Positions 52,873-61,971 of a DNA stretch of 64,000 nucleotides are shown in pieces. The notes under the pieces were generated by a model that saw nothing but the letters and a program-made list of their open reading frames with translations, had not been told where the DNA came from and searched no databases. This stretch comes from a virus. The stretch is taken from positions 1 through 64,000 of IMG/VR virus record IMGVR_UViG_3300049856_000084. One strand, given 5' to 3'. Position numbers and translations under genes: made by a program. Positions within the stretch are counted from its first letter, which is position 1, and each line of letters starts with the position of its first letter.

Positions 52873-53538
52873 ATGGCAAATACTCTTACTCAAACAACTC
52901 TCAGTGGTGCTATCACCGCAAATCAGACTATCTTCACCTTGGCTTCCGGTACTGGAATTTCCGTTGGTATGAACTTGTACGTGATCGACCCCAATGAACA
53001 ATTGGGCGAACTCATGTCAGTGCGTGCCATCTCTAGTGCTGTAGTTACCGTGAATCGCTTTGGCATAAGTGGTGGCAACAAAGTTCCGCACTCCACAGGT
53101 GCTATTGTTCTGGCCGGAACCCCAGATCAGTTCTACACCAAAAACCCTTACGGGGGCGTAGTGGCTGCGGATATCGCAAACACCCCATATGTCAACATCA
53201 CGACCGGCGAACAGTGGCTTGCCCCAACATTGGCTGGCTTGAACTGGGTCAAAGGCTGGAACCAGCCCGCTCCGTTTGGTCCTACAGCGGCGGTTGCTTC
53301 GGCAGCCGGGGCTATTCTTCCAAGCGGACCACTGTTTCACGTTACCGGAACTGCTGCCGTTACTGGCTTCACCATTCCGGTCGGTTTTGCAGGTGGATCT
53401 TTCACGATTATCCCTGATGGGGCATTTACTTGGACTACAGCAGGCAATATCGCACTTGCCGGTACTGCGGTGGTTTCGCGTGCGCTGACCTTTACATGGG
53501 AAAGCAACGCGGCTAAGTTCTACCCCTCATACGTGTAA
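52873..53538 (+). CDS. capsid decoration or tail accessory protein
   Basis: A 221-residue beta protein with AAGGAG upstream. The N-terminal domain (NQTIFTLASGTGISVGMNLY, SAVVTVNRFGISGGNKVPHS) is related to the interface domains of 1521 and 43644. A C-terminal domain (GFTIPVGFAGGSFTIIPDGA) follows. Its place after the capsid gene suggests a decoration protein. Confidence 0.6.
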   Translation: MANTLTQTTLSGAITANQTIFTLASGTGISVGMNLYVIDPNEQLGELMSVRAISSAVVTVNRFGISGGNKVPHSTGAIVLAGTPDQFYTKNPYGGVVAADIANTPYVNITTGEQWLAPTLAGLNWVKGWNQPAPFGPTAAVASAAGAILPSGPLFHVTGTAAVTGFTIPVGFAGGSFTIIPDGAFTWTTAGNIALAGTAVVSRALTFTWESNAAKFYPSYV

Positions 53539-53552
53539 TCGATAACCAATAA

Positions 53553-53578
53553 GCCGAGGGCCTTAACCGGCCTTCGGC
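53553..53578 (+). terminator. GC hairpin after the decoration gene
   Basis: GCCGAGGGCC-TTAACC-GGCCTTCGGC: 10-bp stem with one G.U. No T-run follows, so it may be a partial terminator or RNA-stabilising element between capsid and tail genes. Confidence 0.5.
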
Positions 53579-53599
53579 CCAAACCATAAAGGATATCCA

Positions 53600-54004
53600 A
53601 TGCAGCCAGTCAATAATTTTCCAAACAAGCCCGTAGTTTATACCGCCGCAGGCATTGATCCTGATCCGCCGGTGGAATACCCATGCATGGTATACAACTT
53701 CGATGGCGCGACAAAGATCGTGCATGATGAAGCATCTGAAGTAGCTGCGAAGGCAAGCGGATGGACCCGTACAGTAGTCGAAGCCCCACCGCCGCCAGTT
53801 GTGCTCTCCCCGTTTGACCAGCTTCGCGCAGATTTTGAAAACCTGAAGTTCGACGTATGGGTTCACCAAACGGTACTTACGGAGGCTGGTTTGATTCAGC
53901 CAAGCGGATATCCCGTTCCTGGAATTCCTGCGATTGTCGTGGCTAAGGCAGTGGAAGAGCCGAAGCTACCCCAAATCCCTCTGCCAAAGGTAACCAAGAA
54001 ATGA
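53600..54004 (+). CDS. hypothetical virion-region protein
   Basis: A 134-residue protein with AAGGATA upstream. Pro-rich in the middle (TRTVVEAPPPPVVLSPFDQL) and end. YPCMVYNFDGATKIVHDEAS resembles short phage head proteins of unknown role. ATGA overlap with the next gene. Confidence 0.55.
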   Translation: MQPVNNFPNKPVVYTAAGIDPDPPVEYPCMVYNFDGATKIVHDEASEVAAKASGWTRTVVEAPPPPVVLSPFDQLRADFENLKFDVWVHQTVLTEAGLIQPSGYPVPGIPAIVVAKAVEEPKLPQIPLPKVTKK

Positions 54005-54473
54005 AGCTACTACTCCTAGTTTTGGCGATGACTTCGTTGTATGCTCAAACGCAACCTTATCGCGTGTTTCCGCCTGAAGTCCCACGATTTGGAGTCAGCA
54101 AAGAGACTGCGCTTACTGCGGCAACGGAAAAGGTCACAATTCAGAATGCATTAAAGACGAAGGTTACATTTGAATCGGTTACCGTTTATTGTTCTGTGGC
54201 CTGCGATGTAACGTTTCAGCAGAACGGAACGGCGGCGACGGCAACAGCCGTAACATTTGGTAACAGTGTGTTCTTCAGCCTTAACGGCGTTATGACCCCA
54301 ACCTCAACCGTGTAACGACCTACAAGTATAGTGTCGCGGCTGGTACCACATCCGTCTTTGATTGTTCCAAAGTGTACATCGGCGGGTCTACCGTTGGTAA
54401 TTTTTCTATTGGCGTGTCAAGCATCACTGGAACGGCACGCATTACAGCGCAATGGGTTGAGCAGTATAACTAG
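54001..54473 (+). pseudogene. exported beta protein split by a frameshift
   Basis: The first frame (54001-54315) encodes MKLLLLVLAMTSLYAQ, a Sec signal, then a beta domain to MTPTSTV and stop. In the -1 frame the protein clearly continues from the CCCC run at 54296-54299: NLNRVTTYKYSVAAGTTSVF, SIGVSSITGTARITAQWVEQ, ending at TAG 54471. The whole would be ~157 residues. This is a lost C in a homopolymer, a sequencing error or -1 frameshifting on CC-CCA. Confidence 0.65.
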
Positions 54474-54482
54474 AGCGAAACA

Positions 54483-55175
54483 ATGGCAACTCTCGTATCA
54501 GACACCATCCTACAATCGTTCGTTGATATGGGTTCCATAACGGCAGGCGGATCTATATCCACAGCACAGCAGACGGCTGCGTTCCTGATTTTACAGCAAA
54601 TGTGGGCTGGCTGGTCAACAGAACAGGATATGTCGAATGCGGTATACCATCAGGCTTTCACTCTTACTGCTGGGCAGAACGCCTATACATTGGGAACGGC
54701 TGGCACACTGGTAGCAACAGCAAACCCATTGCGGGTGACGGCGGCAACGTCTACATCTGGAGCCTTCAGAAACCCTGTGACGGTGGTTTCCTTTGATAAG
54801 TTCGATCAACTCGTGGCAGATGGAACCGGCAAAACTTCGGTCCTGGCTGAATTGGTGGCGGTCGATAATTCCTACCCTACAAAAAATATTCGTGTTTATC
54901 CGACCCCCGCCGCTTCACCAGGGTCTCTCACGTTGGAATATTTTGCTCAACTGGCGCAATTTGCAACAGTTGGTGATTCGCTGAACTTGGCACCTGGGTA
55001 TGAGGAAGCGCTGCATTACAACTTAGCAGTTGCGCTCTACCCGCAATACCGCAGAGCGGCTGGGATACCGCCCGAGCTGGCTATATTGGCAGAGAACTCC
55101 AAGCGGCGCATTATGGACTTGAACCGTTCTATTCTGGGGCTTCAACAGGCAGCACAAACGCCCGCAGTCGCATAA
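54483..55175 (+). CDS. head-tail adaptor, P22 gp4-like (copy 1)
   Basis: A 230-residue protein. A helical N-terminus (AFLILQQMWAGWSTEQDMSN), then AGQNAYTLGTAGTLVATANP, LRVTAA, EYFAQLAQFATVGDSLNLAP, GYEEALHYNLAVALYPQYRR. This order matches tail accessory factor gp4, which binds the portal ring. The next gene is a paralogue. Confidence 0.75.
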   Translation: MATLVSDTILQSFVDMGSITAGGSISTAQQTAAFLILQQMWAGWSTEQDMSNAVYHQAFTLTAGQNAYTLGTAGTLVATANPLRVTAATSTSGAFRNPVTVVSFDKFDQLVADGTGKTSVLAELVAVDNSYPTKNIRVYPTPAASPGSLTLEYFAQLAQFATVGDSLNLAPGYEEALHYNLAVALYPQYRRAAGIPPELAILAENSKRRIMDLNRSILGLQQAAQTPAVA

Positions 55176-55187
55176 AAGGGGGCCTAC

Positions 55188-55973
55188 ATGGCGTTATGGA
55201 ACGATAGTCTATGGAATGGTCCATCCGGTACCGGCGTCACCGCTGGGCACATCATTGGCGATGCCCTGAGAATTGCTGGAATTACCCAACGCGCAGGGTT
55301 CGGACCTGACGAAGATCAAGTTGAAGAACTTCGGCGTGCATTGAACCGATTGATGGGGCAATTGAACTGCCAAGCCAATGCAATTTATGGTAAAAGCATT
55401 GAATCATTCCCCGTAGTGGCCGGGCAACAAACCTATACAATCGGTGTTGGTGGCGAATGGGATACAGATCGGCCTCAACGCATCGAGATAGCTAATTTCG
55501 TTTATGGCTCGGCTCCTTGGCGCATACCGATGCGGATCTTGGACGATCAGGAATGGGGTGCGATTCAACTTCAATCTGCAAGTTCTAATATCCCAGCAGC
55601 GCTTTACAATGACGGGGCTAACCCGATCAGTACAATCTACCTTTACTACGTGCCTTCCGGGCCTGGGAGCGTGGAATTGTACCTGTGGAGCCTTCTAAAG
55701 TCGGATTTTGTATCGGTTGACGATGTGGCTGAGTTTCCCCCTGGGTATGCCGAAGCGATTACGCTGCATTTGGCGATAAAGGCTGCGATGCTGTACCCGT
55801 TACAACAAGCCATGATGAAAGAGGTATTTCAGCAGGCAGCGATAGCCTTGGCGAATGTCAAATCGCTTAATTCTTCCGTCCCAAAGCTTTATACTGATGC
55901 TCCGCAATCAAATCAGGGCTGCGGTCCGTCGAATTGGCGAACTATTTCTATTCTTGGACCATATGCTCGATGA
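55188..55973 (+). CDS. head-tail adaptor, P22 gp4-like (copy 2)
   Basis: A 261-residue protein with the same order as copy 1: ELRRALNRLMGQLNCQANAI, VAGQQTYTIGVGGEWDTDRP, QRIEIANFV, VDDVAEFPPGYAEAITLHLA. AGGGGG precedes ATG. Two adaptor-like genes in tandem suggest either two stacked rings or specialisation after duplication. Confidence 0.75.
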   Translation: MALWNDSLWNGPSGTGVTAGHIIGDALRIAGITQRAGFGPDEDQVEELRRALNRLMGQLNCQANAIYGKSIESFPVVAGQQTYTIGVGGEWDTDRPQRIEIANFVYGSAPWRIPMRILDDQEWGAIQLQSASSNIPAALYNDGANPISTIYLYYVPSGPGSVELYLWSLLKSDFVSVDDVAEFPPGYAEAITLHLAIKAAMLYPLQQAMMKEVFQQAAIALANVKSLNSSVPKLYTDAPQSNQGCGPSNWRTISILGPYAR

Positions 55974-57766
55974 GAATTCCCTTACTTGGTCAGTCCTATC
56001 AGCCTCTAAGCCTTGCGGCTTCGGCGCAGGATTGTATCAACTTGTTTTTCGAGCCTACTGAAGACCCAAACGAGAAAGCAAAGGGCATCGGGGCGTTGTA
56101 TGGGACGCCTGGACGAACTTCTATCGGAACAAATGCAAACTTAGGTGGGGAAATTCGCGGGGTGTGGTCTGGGGCTGGCCGTGTGTTCGTTATGGGGGCT
56201 CTCAAGTTCTGCGAATTTACTTCGGCGGGGGTTTTTGTCACTTCATACGCCATGCCTGGGGGTTTCGTAAACGGGCACATGCCGGTGGGGATATTCAGTA
56301 ACGGCACCCAGTTCATGTTAGTGACATCAGATGAAGTGGCAGGGAACCCGCATGGGTTCGCTTATTTTCTAAATGCTGGCGTCGTCACTAAGTGCGTATT
56401 TGATTCGTATGTAGGTACGGTAAATGTGCCCGTTGGCGGCGGCGCTGGTGTGCCGTTCTTGGTTAATTGGGTATCTGGTGATCTGTTCTTGAGTGACGGC
56501 ACTTGGGACGGGAGTACTGTGGTGATCGCTGGGGTACCCGCACCTTGCACTGTACTTGCTGGCAGCGTCGATATTAATGGGACTTTCATGTTCTGCACGT
56601 CTGTTGGCGTTACGGGTGTTTTGACTGGAGCGGCCTATACCCATGCCGCTGGTGATGTCACCGCTATTACTGGGGCCTACCTTGACGGCTATTTCATCGT
56701 ACAGCGTCCACCAACGGCTGGGGCAAACCTTGGGCAACAGATCAACATTTCCCGGTATCTGTGCTTGGATGCTGATGGCGTAGCCGGATCTGGTCAAAAG
56801 TGGGATGGATTAGATTATGCTCGCAAGGAATCCTCAATCGATAATTTGCAGTGCATCTACACCCACAATGAACAGCTTTTTCTGAAGGGTACAAACACGC
56901 TGGAGATCTGGCAGGCAAGCGGTGGAGTCACCCAGACCGGGCTTGCTGGCTTCCCGTTTCAACGTATCAATGGCGCGACGGCCAACTATGGTACGGTTTC
57001 TCGCTGGGCTGATGCATCGATCAACAATTTGATGTTCAGCATTGGGAGCGATTTTAACGGCGGCATTGTCGCCTACATGTTTGACGGGCTGACACCGACC
57101 AGAATCAGCACCTTCGCCGAAGAATCAGCTTGGGAAAACACCGAGATGCGGCACAGCATTGGGTTTTGCGAACGGCACGGCGGACACACATTTTACGTTA
57201 TCAATACTGGCGCGGTGACTTGGGTGTATGATGCCACGGCAAAGGCTTGGCATCAACGTTACAGGTACTCAGGTGGGGCATTCGCTCCATACGGAACGTG
57301 CTTCCATACCTTTGTGCAGGAAGGGAACAGCCAGCTTGGAATTCACATCACGGCTGGGCCACACTACCAATTGGCGACATATGACGCGAATCTCTACAAG
57401 GAATCGCTCTACATCTATTCCGACAATGGCACGGACATGAAGCGACAGCGGACGCTTCCCTATCAGTACGATGCTGCGAACGTTGATTTCTTTGGTCGCA
57501 TGGATCTTGAAATGGAAACGGGCACAGTGCCAAGTGGGGCCGCGCCCAATGTGAACAGGAGTTACTCAGCCGATAGGGGACGCACCTTCTCAACTGAAGA
57601 ACCAGCTTCTATCGGTGTGCATGATGACTCTGGCCTAACGGTGGCATGGCTCGCCGGTGGGTCTGGATCGAAGCGGATATGGCGATTCACGGTTATCGGC
57701 CAATTCAAAGTTGCGCTGATCGACTGCCAAGTTGATACCAGTGCTGGGCTTGGGAGGATCGGATAA
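55970..57766 (+). CDS. tail hub, P22 gp10-like
   Basis: A 598-residue protein from the ATGA overlap 55970. MRIPLLGQSYQPLSLAASAQ, DCINLFFEPTEDP, GTPGRTSIGT and a long run of beta repeats (NEQLFLKGTNTLEIWQASGG, GATANYGTVSRWADASINNL) match the packaged-DNA stabilisation protein of P22-like phages, which caps the portal and bears the fibre. TAATG overlap with the next gene. Confidence 0.8.
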   Translation: MRIPLLGQSYQPLSLAASAQDCINLFFEPTEDPNEKAKGIGALYGTPGRTSIGTNANLGGEIRGVWSGAGRVFVMGALKFCEFTSAGVFVTSYAMPGGFVNGHMPVGIFSNGTQFMLVTSDEVAGNPHGFAYFLNAGVVTKCVFDSYVGTVNVPVGGGAGVPFLVNWVSGDLFLSDGTWDGSTVVIAGVPAPCTVLAGSVDINGTFMFCTSVGVTGVLTGAAYTHAAGDVTAITGAYLDGYFIVQRPPTAGANLGQQINISRYLCLDADGVAGSGQKWDGLDYARKESSIDNLQCIYTHNEQLFLKGTNTLEIWQASGGVTQTGLAGFPFQRINGATANYGTVSRWADASINNLMFSIGSDFNGGIVAYMFDGLTPTRISTFAEESAWENTEMRHSIGFCERHGGHTFYVINTGAVTWVYDATAKAWHQRYRYSGGAFAPYGTCFHTFVQEGNSQLGIHITAGPHYQLATYDANLYKESLYIYSDNGTDMKRQRTLPYQYDAANVDFFGRMDLEMETGTVPSGAAPNVNRSYSADRGRTFSTEEPASIGVHDDSGLTVAWLAGGSGSKRIWRFTVIGQFKVALIDCQVDTSAGLGRIG

Positions 57767-58647
57767 TGCCGCTTCCCTTAATTTGCCCTACGCAAAGCAC
57801 GCCACCAAGCACAGACGCCCCAGTCTTTCAGAGCATCTGGTGGTTGTTTTTCAACCGGATTACTGACTGGATCAACAGCTCTGCTCGTGCGTTTGTTGGG
57901 CTGCACTCTAGCCGCTTGAATGACTTCGACCCTACTACCTTCCCCAAGGGGACTACGTTCTATGAAACCGATCGGACGGTAACCTATTCGGTGGTTCCAG
58001 TGAACGGTGTGAACGTGTGGCGTTGGACATCTGGCACATATTCGGTTGCAAGCCTTGCGGTACTTCCAACGGGCTTAGGAGTCAATGATACTGGGCTGCT
58101 GGCCTACGACCAAGCATTGATGCACTTGTACCAGTGGACGGGCACAGTCTGGCAATTTGGGCCGGGTGATCCAGGTGCAAACTTCATTCAAGCTGGCAAT
58201 CATGACACACTGGCACCTTACGGTGGAGTTTGGCAGAAGTGCGATGGAACGGCTGGGGTTACGGTTAGCAAGGGTGATGGCACAACCGTGACACTGACGG
58301 CTCGCAATGTCTACCAGTTGACTTTTGGAGTAGGTGACGGTGGCTGTTTCCTTGCGGCTGGCACGCCGGGGCGAGTTGGGCCGAGCCGACCATCTTGGGA
58401 TACCTCGGTAACAGCGAAGACAGAAACTGAAAACGCGCACACTCACACAGTTGGTAGTGATTCGGCTGGGTCTGATGGTGCGGCTGTAACTGTAGGCGCT
58501 GAGGGCGCAACGGGAGCGGGAACGGCGCACGCTCATAACCTGACCGATACCAATGCGGTGTTGAAATTCCCAAGCGATGGCAACGATGCCTCAAATGGCG
58601 GTTCAATGCCAGACCATTATCGTTTACACTGGTGGTTAAGGCGATGA
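57766..58647 (+). CDS. tail fibre / collar-type protein
   Basis: A 293-residue protein. The N-terminal ~60 residues (FQSIWWLFFNRITDWINSSA) would attach to the tail. A short beta shaft follows, and the C-terminal part has ENAHTHTVGSDSAG, GTAHAHNLTDTNAV and MPDHYRLHWWLRR. HxH motifs like these bind metal in phage fibre tips. Confidence 0.65.
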   Translation: MPLPLICPTQSTPPSTDAPVFQSIWWLFFNRITDWINSSARAFVGLHSSRLNDFDPTTFPKGTTFYETDRTVTYSVVPVNGVNVWRWTSGTYSVASLAVLPTGLGVNDTGLLAYDQALMHLYQWTGTVWQFGPGDPGANFIQAGNHDTLAPYGGVWQKCDGTAGVTVSKGDGTTVTLTARNVYQLTFGVGDGGCFLAAGTPGRVGPSRPSWDTSVTAKTETENAHTHTVGSDSAGSDGAAVTVGAEGATGAGTAHAHNLTDTNAVLKFPSDGNDASNGGSMPDHYRLHWWLRR

Positions 58648-59093
58648 CAATACAGCAAATTACGGTCGAGCAGCTACCTGCATTGAGCGGATTAGCTGAA
58701 TCGTTCTATAGCAGTTCGGCAGTGCTTTCCGCAGCCCCATTTCAACTTGAAAAGTTCGTTGAAATGTGGAGAGAGCTTATTGCGCTCGAAAGGGGGGTGA
58801 TCTTTCTTTTGATGGATAGAGAACAACCGGTTGGGGCATTTGGTGGTATTTTGCATTTGGAGCAATACAGCGACAAGCCGATTGCTTCTGAGTTCTTTTG
58901 GTTTGTCCAAGAAGAAGCAAGGGGCAGGGGCATTCTCTTGATGCGCGAGTTTGAAAAATGGGCTAGGGAGCGTGGCGCTCGTGAGTTTAGAATGATCCAC
59001 TTGGCCGATTCAATGCCTGAACGCTTGAAGGATTTCTATTTAAGGGATGGCTTTCACGTCGTAGAGACTGCATATGCCAAGGAGTTAGTGTAA
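58644..59093 (+). CDS. GNAT acetyltransferase
   Basis: A 149-residue protein from the ATGA overlap. The GNAT order is clear: VIFLLMDREQPVGAFGGILH (beta 2-4), EEARGRGILLMREFEKWARE (acetyl-CoA loop RGRGILL), FRMIHLADSMPERLKDFYLR and a final strand (GFHVVETAYAKEL). Enclosed by virion genes on the same strand, it may modify a virion or host protein. Confidence 0.75.
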   Translation: MTIQQITVEQLPALSGLAESFYSSSAVLSAAPFQLEKFVEMWRELIALERGVIFLLMDREQPVGAFGGILHLEQYSDKPIASEFFWFVQEEARGRGILLMREFEKWARERGAREFRMIHLADSMPERLKDFYLRDGFHVVETAYAKELV

Positions 59094-60190
59094 TGGCGGC
59101 ATTCACAACAGCGGCACTTTTGGGATCGGCTGCTATCAGCGGCGGTTCCAGCATACTTGGCGGATTGTTCGGGAGATCGGCAGCGAAGAAGGCAGCGGAA
59201 ACCCAAGCCAAGGCGGCACAAGCGGCTGGCGACAAGGTTGGGGAAGCAGTACGAATCACAAACCCTGCCATCGCTGAAGCGGCTCGGAATGCCGGGGCTG
59301 ATGTGGTTGGGCAGGCGAAGAATGCTGGTGCTGGGGTAGTCTCGGCAGCCGGGGAAGCAGGTAACTACGCAACCGACGCGGCGAACAATGCCAAGGCCGT
59401 AACGGGTGATGTTGCGCGGAAGACGGCGGCGGCATACAACCCTTACGCAGCACTTGGGGAACAGTCAGCGGATGTCATGAAGACTGGGCTTGCCGAAGGT
59501 GGCACGTTCAACAAAGCATTTACGGCCAATGACTTCATGTTGGACCCCGGATATCAGTTTCGGCTATCGCAAGGCATGAAGCTGCTTCAACAGAGAAATG
59601 GCGCACTTGGGGCGGCAACCGGCGGCGGTGCGGCCAAAGATTACATGAAGTTCAACAGCGATTTGGCATCACAGGAATTTGGAGCAGCCAATGATCGTTT
59701 CGAGAAAAACATTGCAGGGCGATTCGACCGTGAAAAGTTTGGTGTCAACACGGGTATGGATGCGGTCGGGAAGCAAAGTAATATTCTCAACGATGCGGCT
59801 CAGTTTGGCGAGACGGGCCTCAAGAATGCCGCGCTTTACTCAGGCGATAAACTCTATGATGCCAAGAAAGTTGAAGGCAGTTTGAATACTAACGCGGCGA
59901 TGTACTCAGGCGATGCTGGGATGCACGCTGCGGACACCATTGCGGCCAATACCGTTGGGGGTGCGCGGACGGCAGCGGATTACCTGACGCAAGGGGCGAA
60001 CGCGAAGGCCGCTGGAATCGTTGGCGGTAGCAATGCTCTATGGGGTGGCGTCAATAATGCTGTAGGCGGTGCAACGGGAGCACTGAGTCTCGCGGCTTAT
60101 CTGAAAATGATGAGAGAGGGCGGAGGTACAGGGGAAATTAGTCAGCCGTGGAATAGGCCGTATCCAACTCCTGCTCAGGTGAGACCATAA
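59093..60190 (+). CDS. internal virion / DNA ejection protein
   Basis: A 365-residue Ala/Gly-rich helical protein. N-terminal membrane-like stretch (LLGSAAISGGSSILGGLFGR), a middle with MLDPGYQFRLSQGMKLLQQR, NGALGAATGGGAAKDYMKFN, SDLASQEFGAANDRFEKNIA, a pattern common in DNA transfer proteins of P22-like phages. Probably ejected with DNA to help cross the envelope. Confidence 0.7.
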   Translation: MAAFTTAALLGSAAISGGSSILGGLFGRSAAKKAAETQAKAAQAAGDKVGEAVRITNPAIAEAARNAGADVVGQAKNAGAGVVSAAGEAGNYATDAANNAKAVTGDVARKTAAAYNPYAALGEQSADVMKTGLAEGGTFNKAFTANDFMLDPGYQFRLSQGMKLLQQRNGALGAATGGGAAKDYMKFNSDLASQEFGAANDRFEKNIAGRFDREKFGVNTGMDAVGKQSNILNDAAQFGETGLKNAALYSGDKLYDAKKVEGSLNTNAAMYSGDAGMHAADTIAANTVGGARTAADYLTQGANAKAAGIVGGSNALWGGVNNAVGGATGALSLAAYLKMMREGGGTGEISQPWNRPYPTPAQVRP

Positions 60191-60198
60191 GGGGAACT

Positions 60199-61971
60199 AT
60201 GCCAATCGACACTAGCTTTTACAGAACACAAGCACCTGCCCCAGTTCCCAGCCCAGTCGAGACATTCGGGAACGCGCTCTCTATTGGAAGCATGATCCAG
60301 CAGCAGAAACAACACGGTAATGCGATGCAGTTGCAGGAGCAGCAGATTGAAGCGGCGAAGCGCGTGAACGCAGAGAAGGATCGTGATGTCGAATCAATGC
60401 ACAACTTGCAAGGCATCTACCAGCAGAATCAGGGAGATTTAACGAAGACGCTGAAGGATGCGGCTGTTAGTGGCAAGGTATTGCCGAATCATATTCAGCA
60501 ATTAGAACAGCACGCAGCACAGTTGGTAGAGACTCGGGCAAAAACCAAGGCGCATGAGTTTGAACGCGACAAGTACAATAATGATTTGACCCTTGGGATC
60601 TTTGAGAACTTGAAGAATGTTTCACCTGACCAGTATGCGGCAGTGTTCCCCAGTGCGCGGCAGGAGTTTCTAAAGCTGCACCCCGATGCAAATGTTCCTG
60701 ACTTCGTTCCGCAGGAGCAACTTGGACAATACGCACTGCCGTTTCAAACGATGGCAGGGATCAATGCACAGGCTGAAGAGAAGCGCAAGGCCGAGGAAGC
60801 AAAACAAAAGCTCCAAAATGAAGCAGCAACCCTTCTTCATACCCAAGCTGGCACAGAAAACCTGAAGGCTGAAACTCCTGGCAAGGTAGCAACTTCCGCT
60901 CAAACAGTACGAACTACTGCTCTGGGAAGGATGGCTGGGTCGCAATCTCAGGCGGCTTGGACCCTGAACAGAAAAGCCGTCATTGCGGCCAGCCCTGATT
61001 TGGCAGCAGAAATCCCCGAAGAGTTTACGCCGCAAAATGCTAAAGCTGTAAACAATGCGGCACTCACAGCAGCCCAGCGCAGCAGCGACAGCAACAACCA
61101 GCCACCGAGCGTATTGAGACTCGCTGAAATCATTGCTGATCCAAATTCCACGCAGGAGGAAGTTAGCAAAGCGAAGAAGATGCTGGAGATAGACACAGCG
61201 CAAAAAGTTGCAGCACGCCCAATCAATCAAACCAATATTGCGGCGAATAACGCGAGTGGCGATGCTATTGACATGATGGCTCGTAGCATGATGGCTGGCG
61301 GATCTCCACCACGTAGTGCAGCTTTGCAGGTCAAGGCTTATGAGCGGATGGCCCAGATTGCCAAGGAATCCGGCATGGACGCAGAAGCTGCAATTGCCAC
61401 CAAGAATGCAGCCAAGGCTAACTCGATGGCTCTCAATGCAGTGACGAAGCAATACGAGACATTGAAGCCGTTTGCTGATATGGCCGAGAAGAATGCCGAT
61501 GTTCTCGAAAAGGCAATGAAGGGAGTTAATGACCTTGGCGTGCAATTCCTAAATACCCCAGTTCGAGCAATTGCCAAGCAATTTGGTGGGGAGAAAACAT
61601 CGGCGTTCACTGCGGCCATTTTGCCAGTGCAGGCTGACTTTGCACGAATCCTGAACAGTCCCACTGGTGCTGGCGTATTAAGCGACCATGCACGAAAAGA
61701 AATGCAGGCAGCGGTACAACCCGGCGCTACCGTTGGGCAGATCAAGGCGGCAATGGATGTATTCAGAACCGATGCAAGGAATCGGCGTGAAGCATATAAC
61801 GCTGAAATCAAGTCGTTGAAGGAGCGGAGTTCATTCAGTGGGGCGCAGCAGAATCAAACAGAACCAAGCGGCACAGTTCAGATGAAGCACCCACAAACTG
61901 GCAAGGTCGGGGCTGTCCCGGCAGACAAAGTAGCAGATGCCGAGAAGCATGGTTATAAGAGGGTCCAATAA
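60199..61971 (+). CDS. internal virion protein, coiled coil
   Basis: A 590-residue Gln/Ala-rich helical protein with AGGGGA upstream. N-terminal signature NALSIGSMIQQQKQHGNAMQ, long helices, a C-terminal helical domain (LNSPTGAGVLSDHARKEMQA, YNAEIKSLKERSSF) and a GKVGAVPADKVADAEKHGYK tail. Position and composition fit a P22 gp16/gp20-like ejection protein. Confidence 0.65.
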   Translation: MPIDTSFYRTQAPAPVPSPVETFGNALSIGSMIQQQKQHGNAMQLQEQQIEAAKRVNAEKDRDVESMHNLQGIYQQNQGDLTKTLKDAAVSGKVLPNHIQQLEQHAAQLVETRAKTKAHEFERDKYNNDLTLGIFENLKNVSPDQYAAVFPSARQEFLKLHPDANVPDFVPQEQLGQYALPFQTMAGINAQAEEKRKAEEAKQKLQNEAATLLHTQAGTENLKAETPGKVATSAQTVRTTALGRMAGSQSQAAWTLNRKAVIAASPDLAAEIPEEFTPQNAKAVNNAALTAAQRSSDSNNQPPSVLRLAEIIADPNSTQEEVSKAKKMLEIDTAQKVAARPINQTNIAANNASGDAIDMMARSMMAGGSPPRSAALQVKAYERMAQIAKESGMDAEAAIATKNAAKANSMALNAVTKQYETLKPFADMAEKNADVLEKAMKGVNDLGVQFLNTPVRAIAKQFGGEKTSAFTAAILPVQADFARILNSPTGAGVLSDHARKEMQAAVQPGATVGQIKAAMDVFRTDARNRREAYNAEIKSLKERSSFSGAQQNQTEPSGTVQMKHPQTGKVGAVPADKVADAEKHGYKRVQ

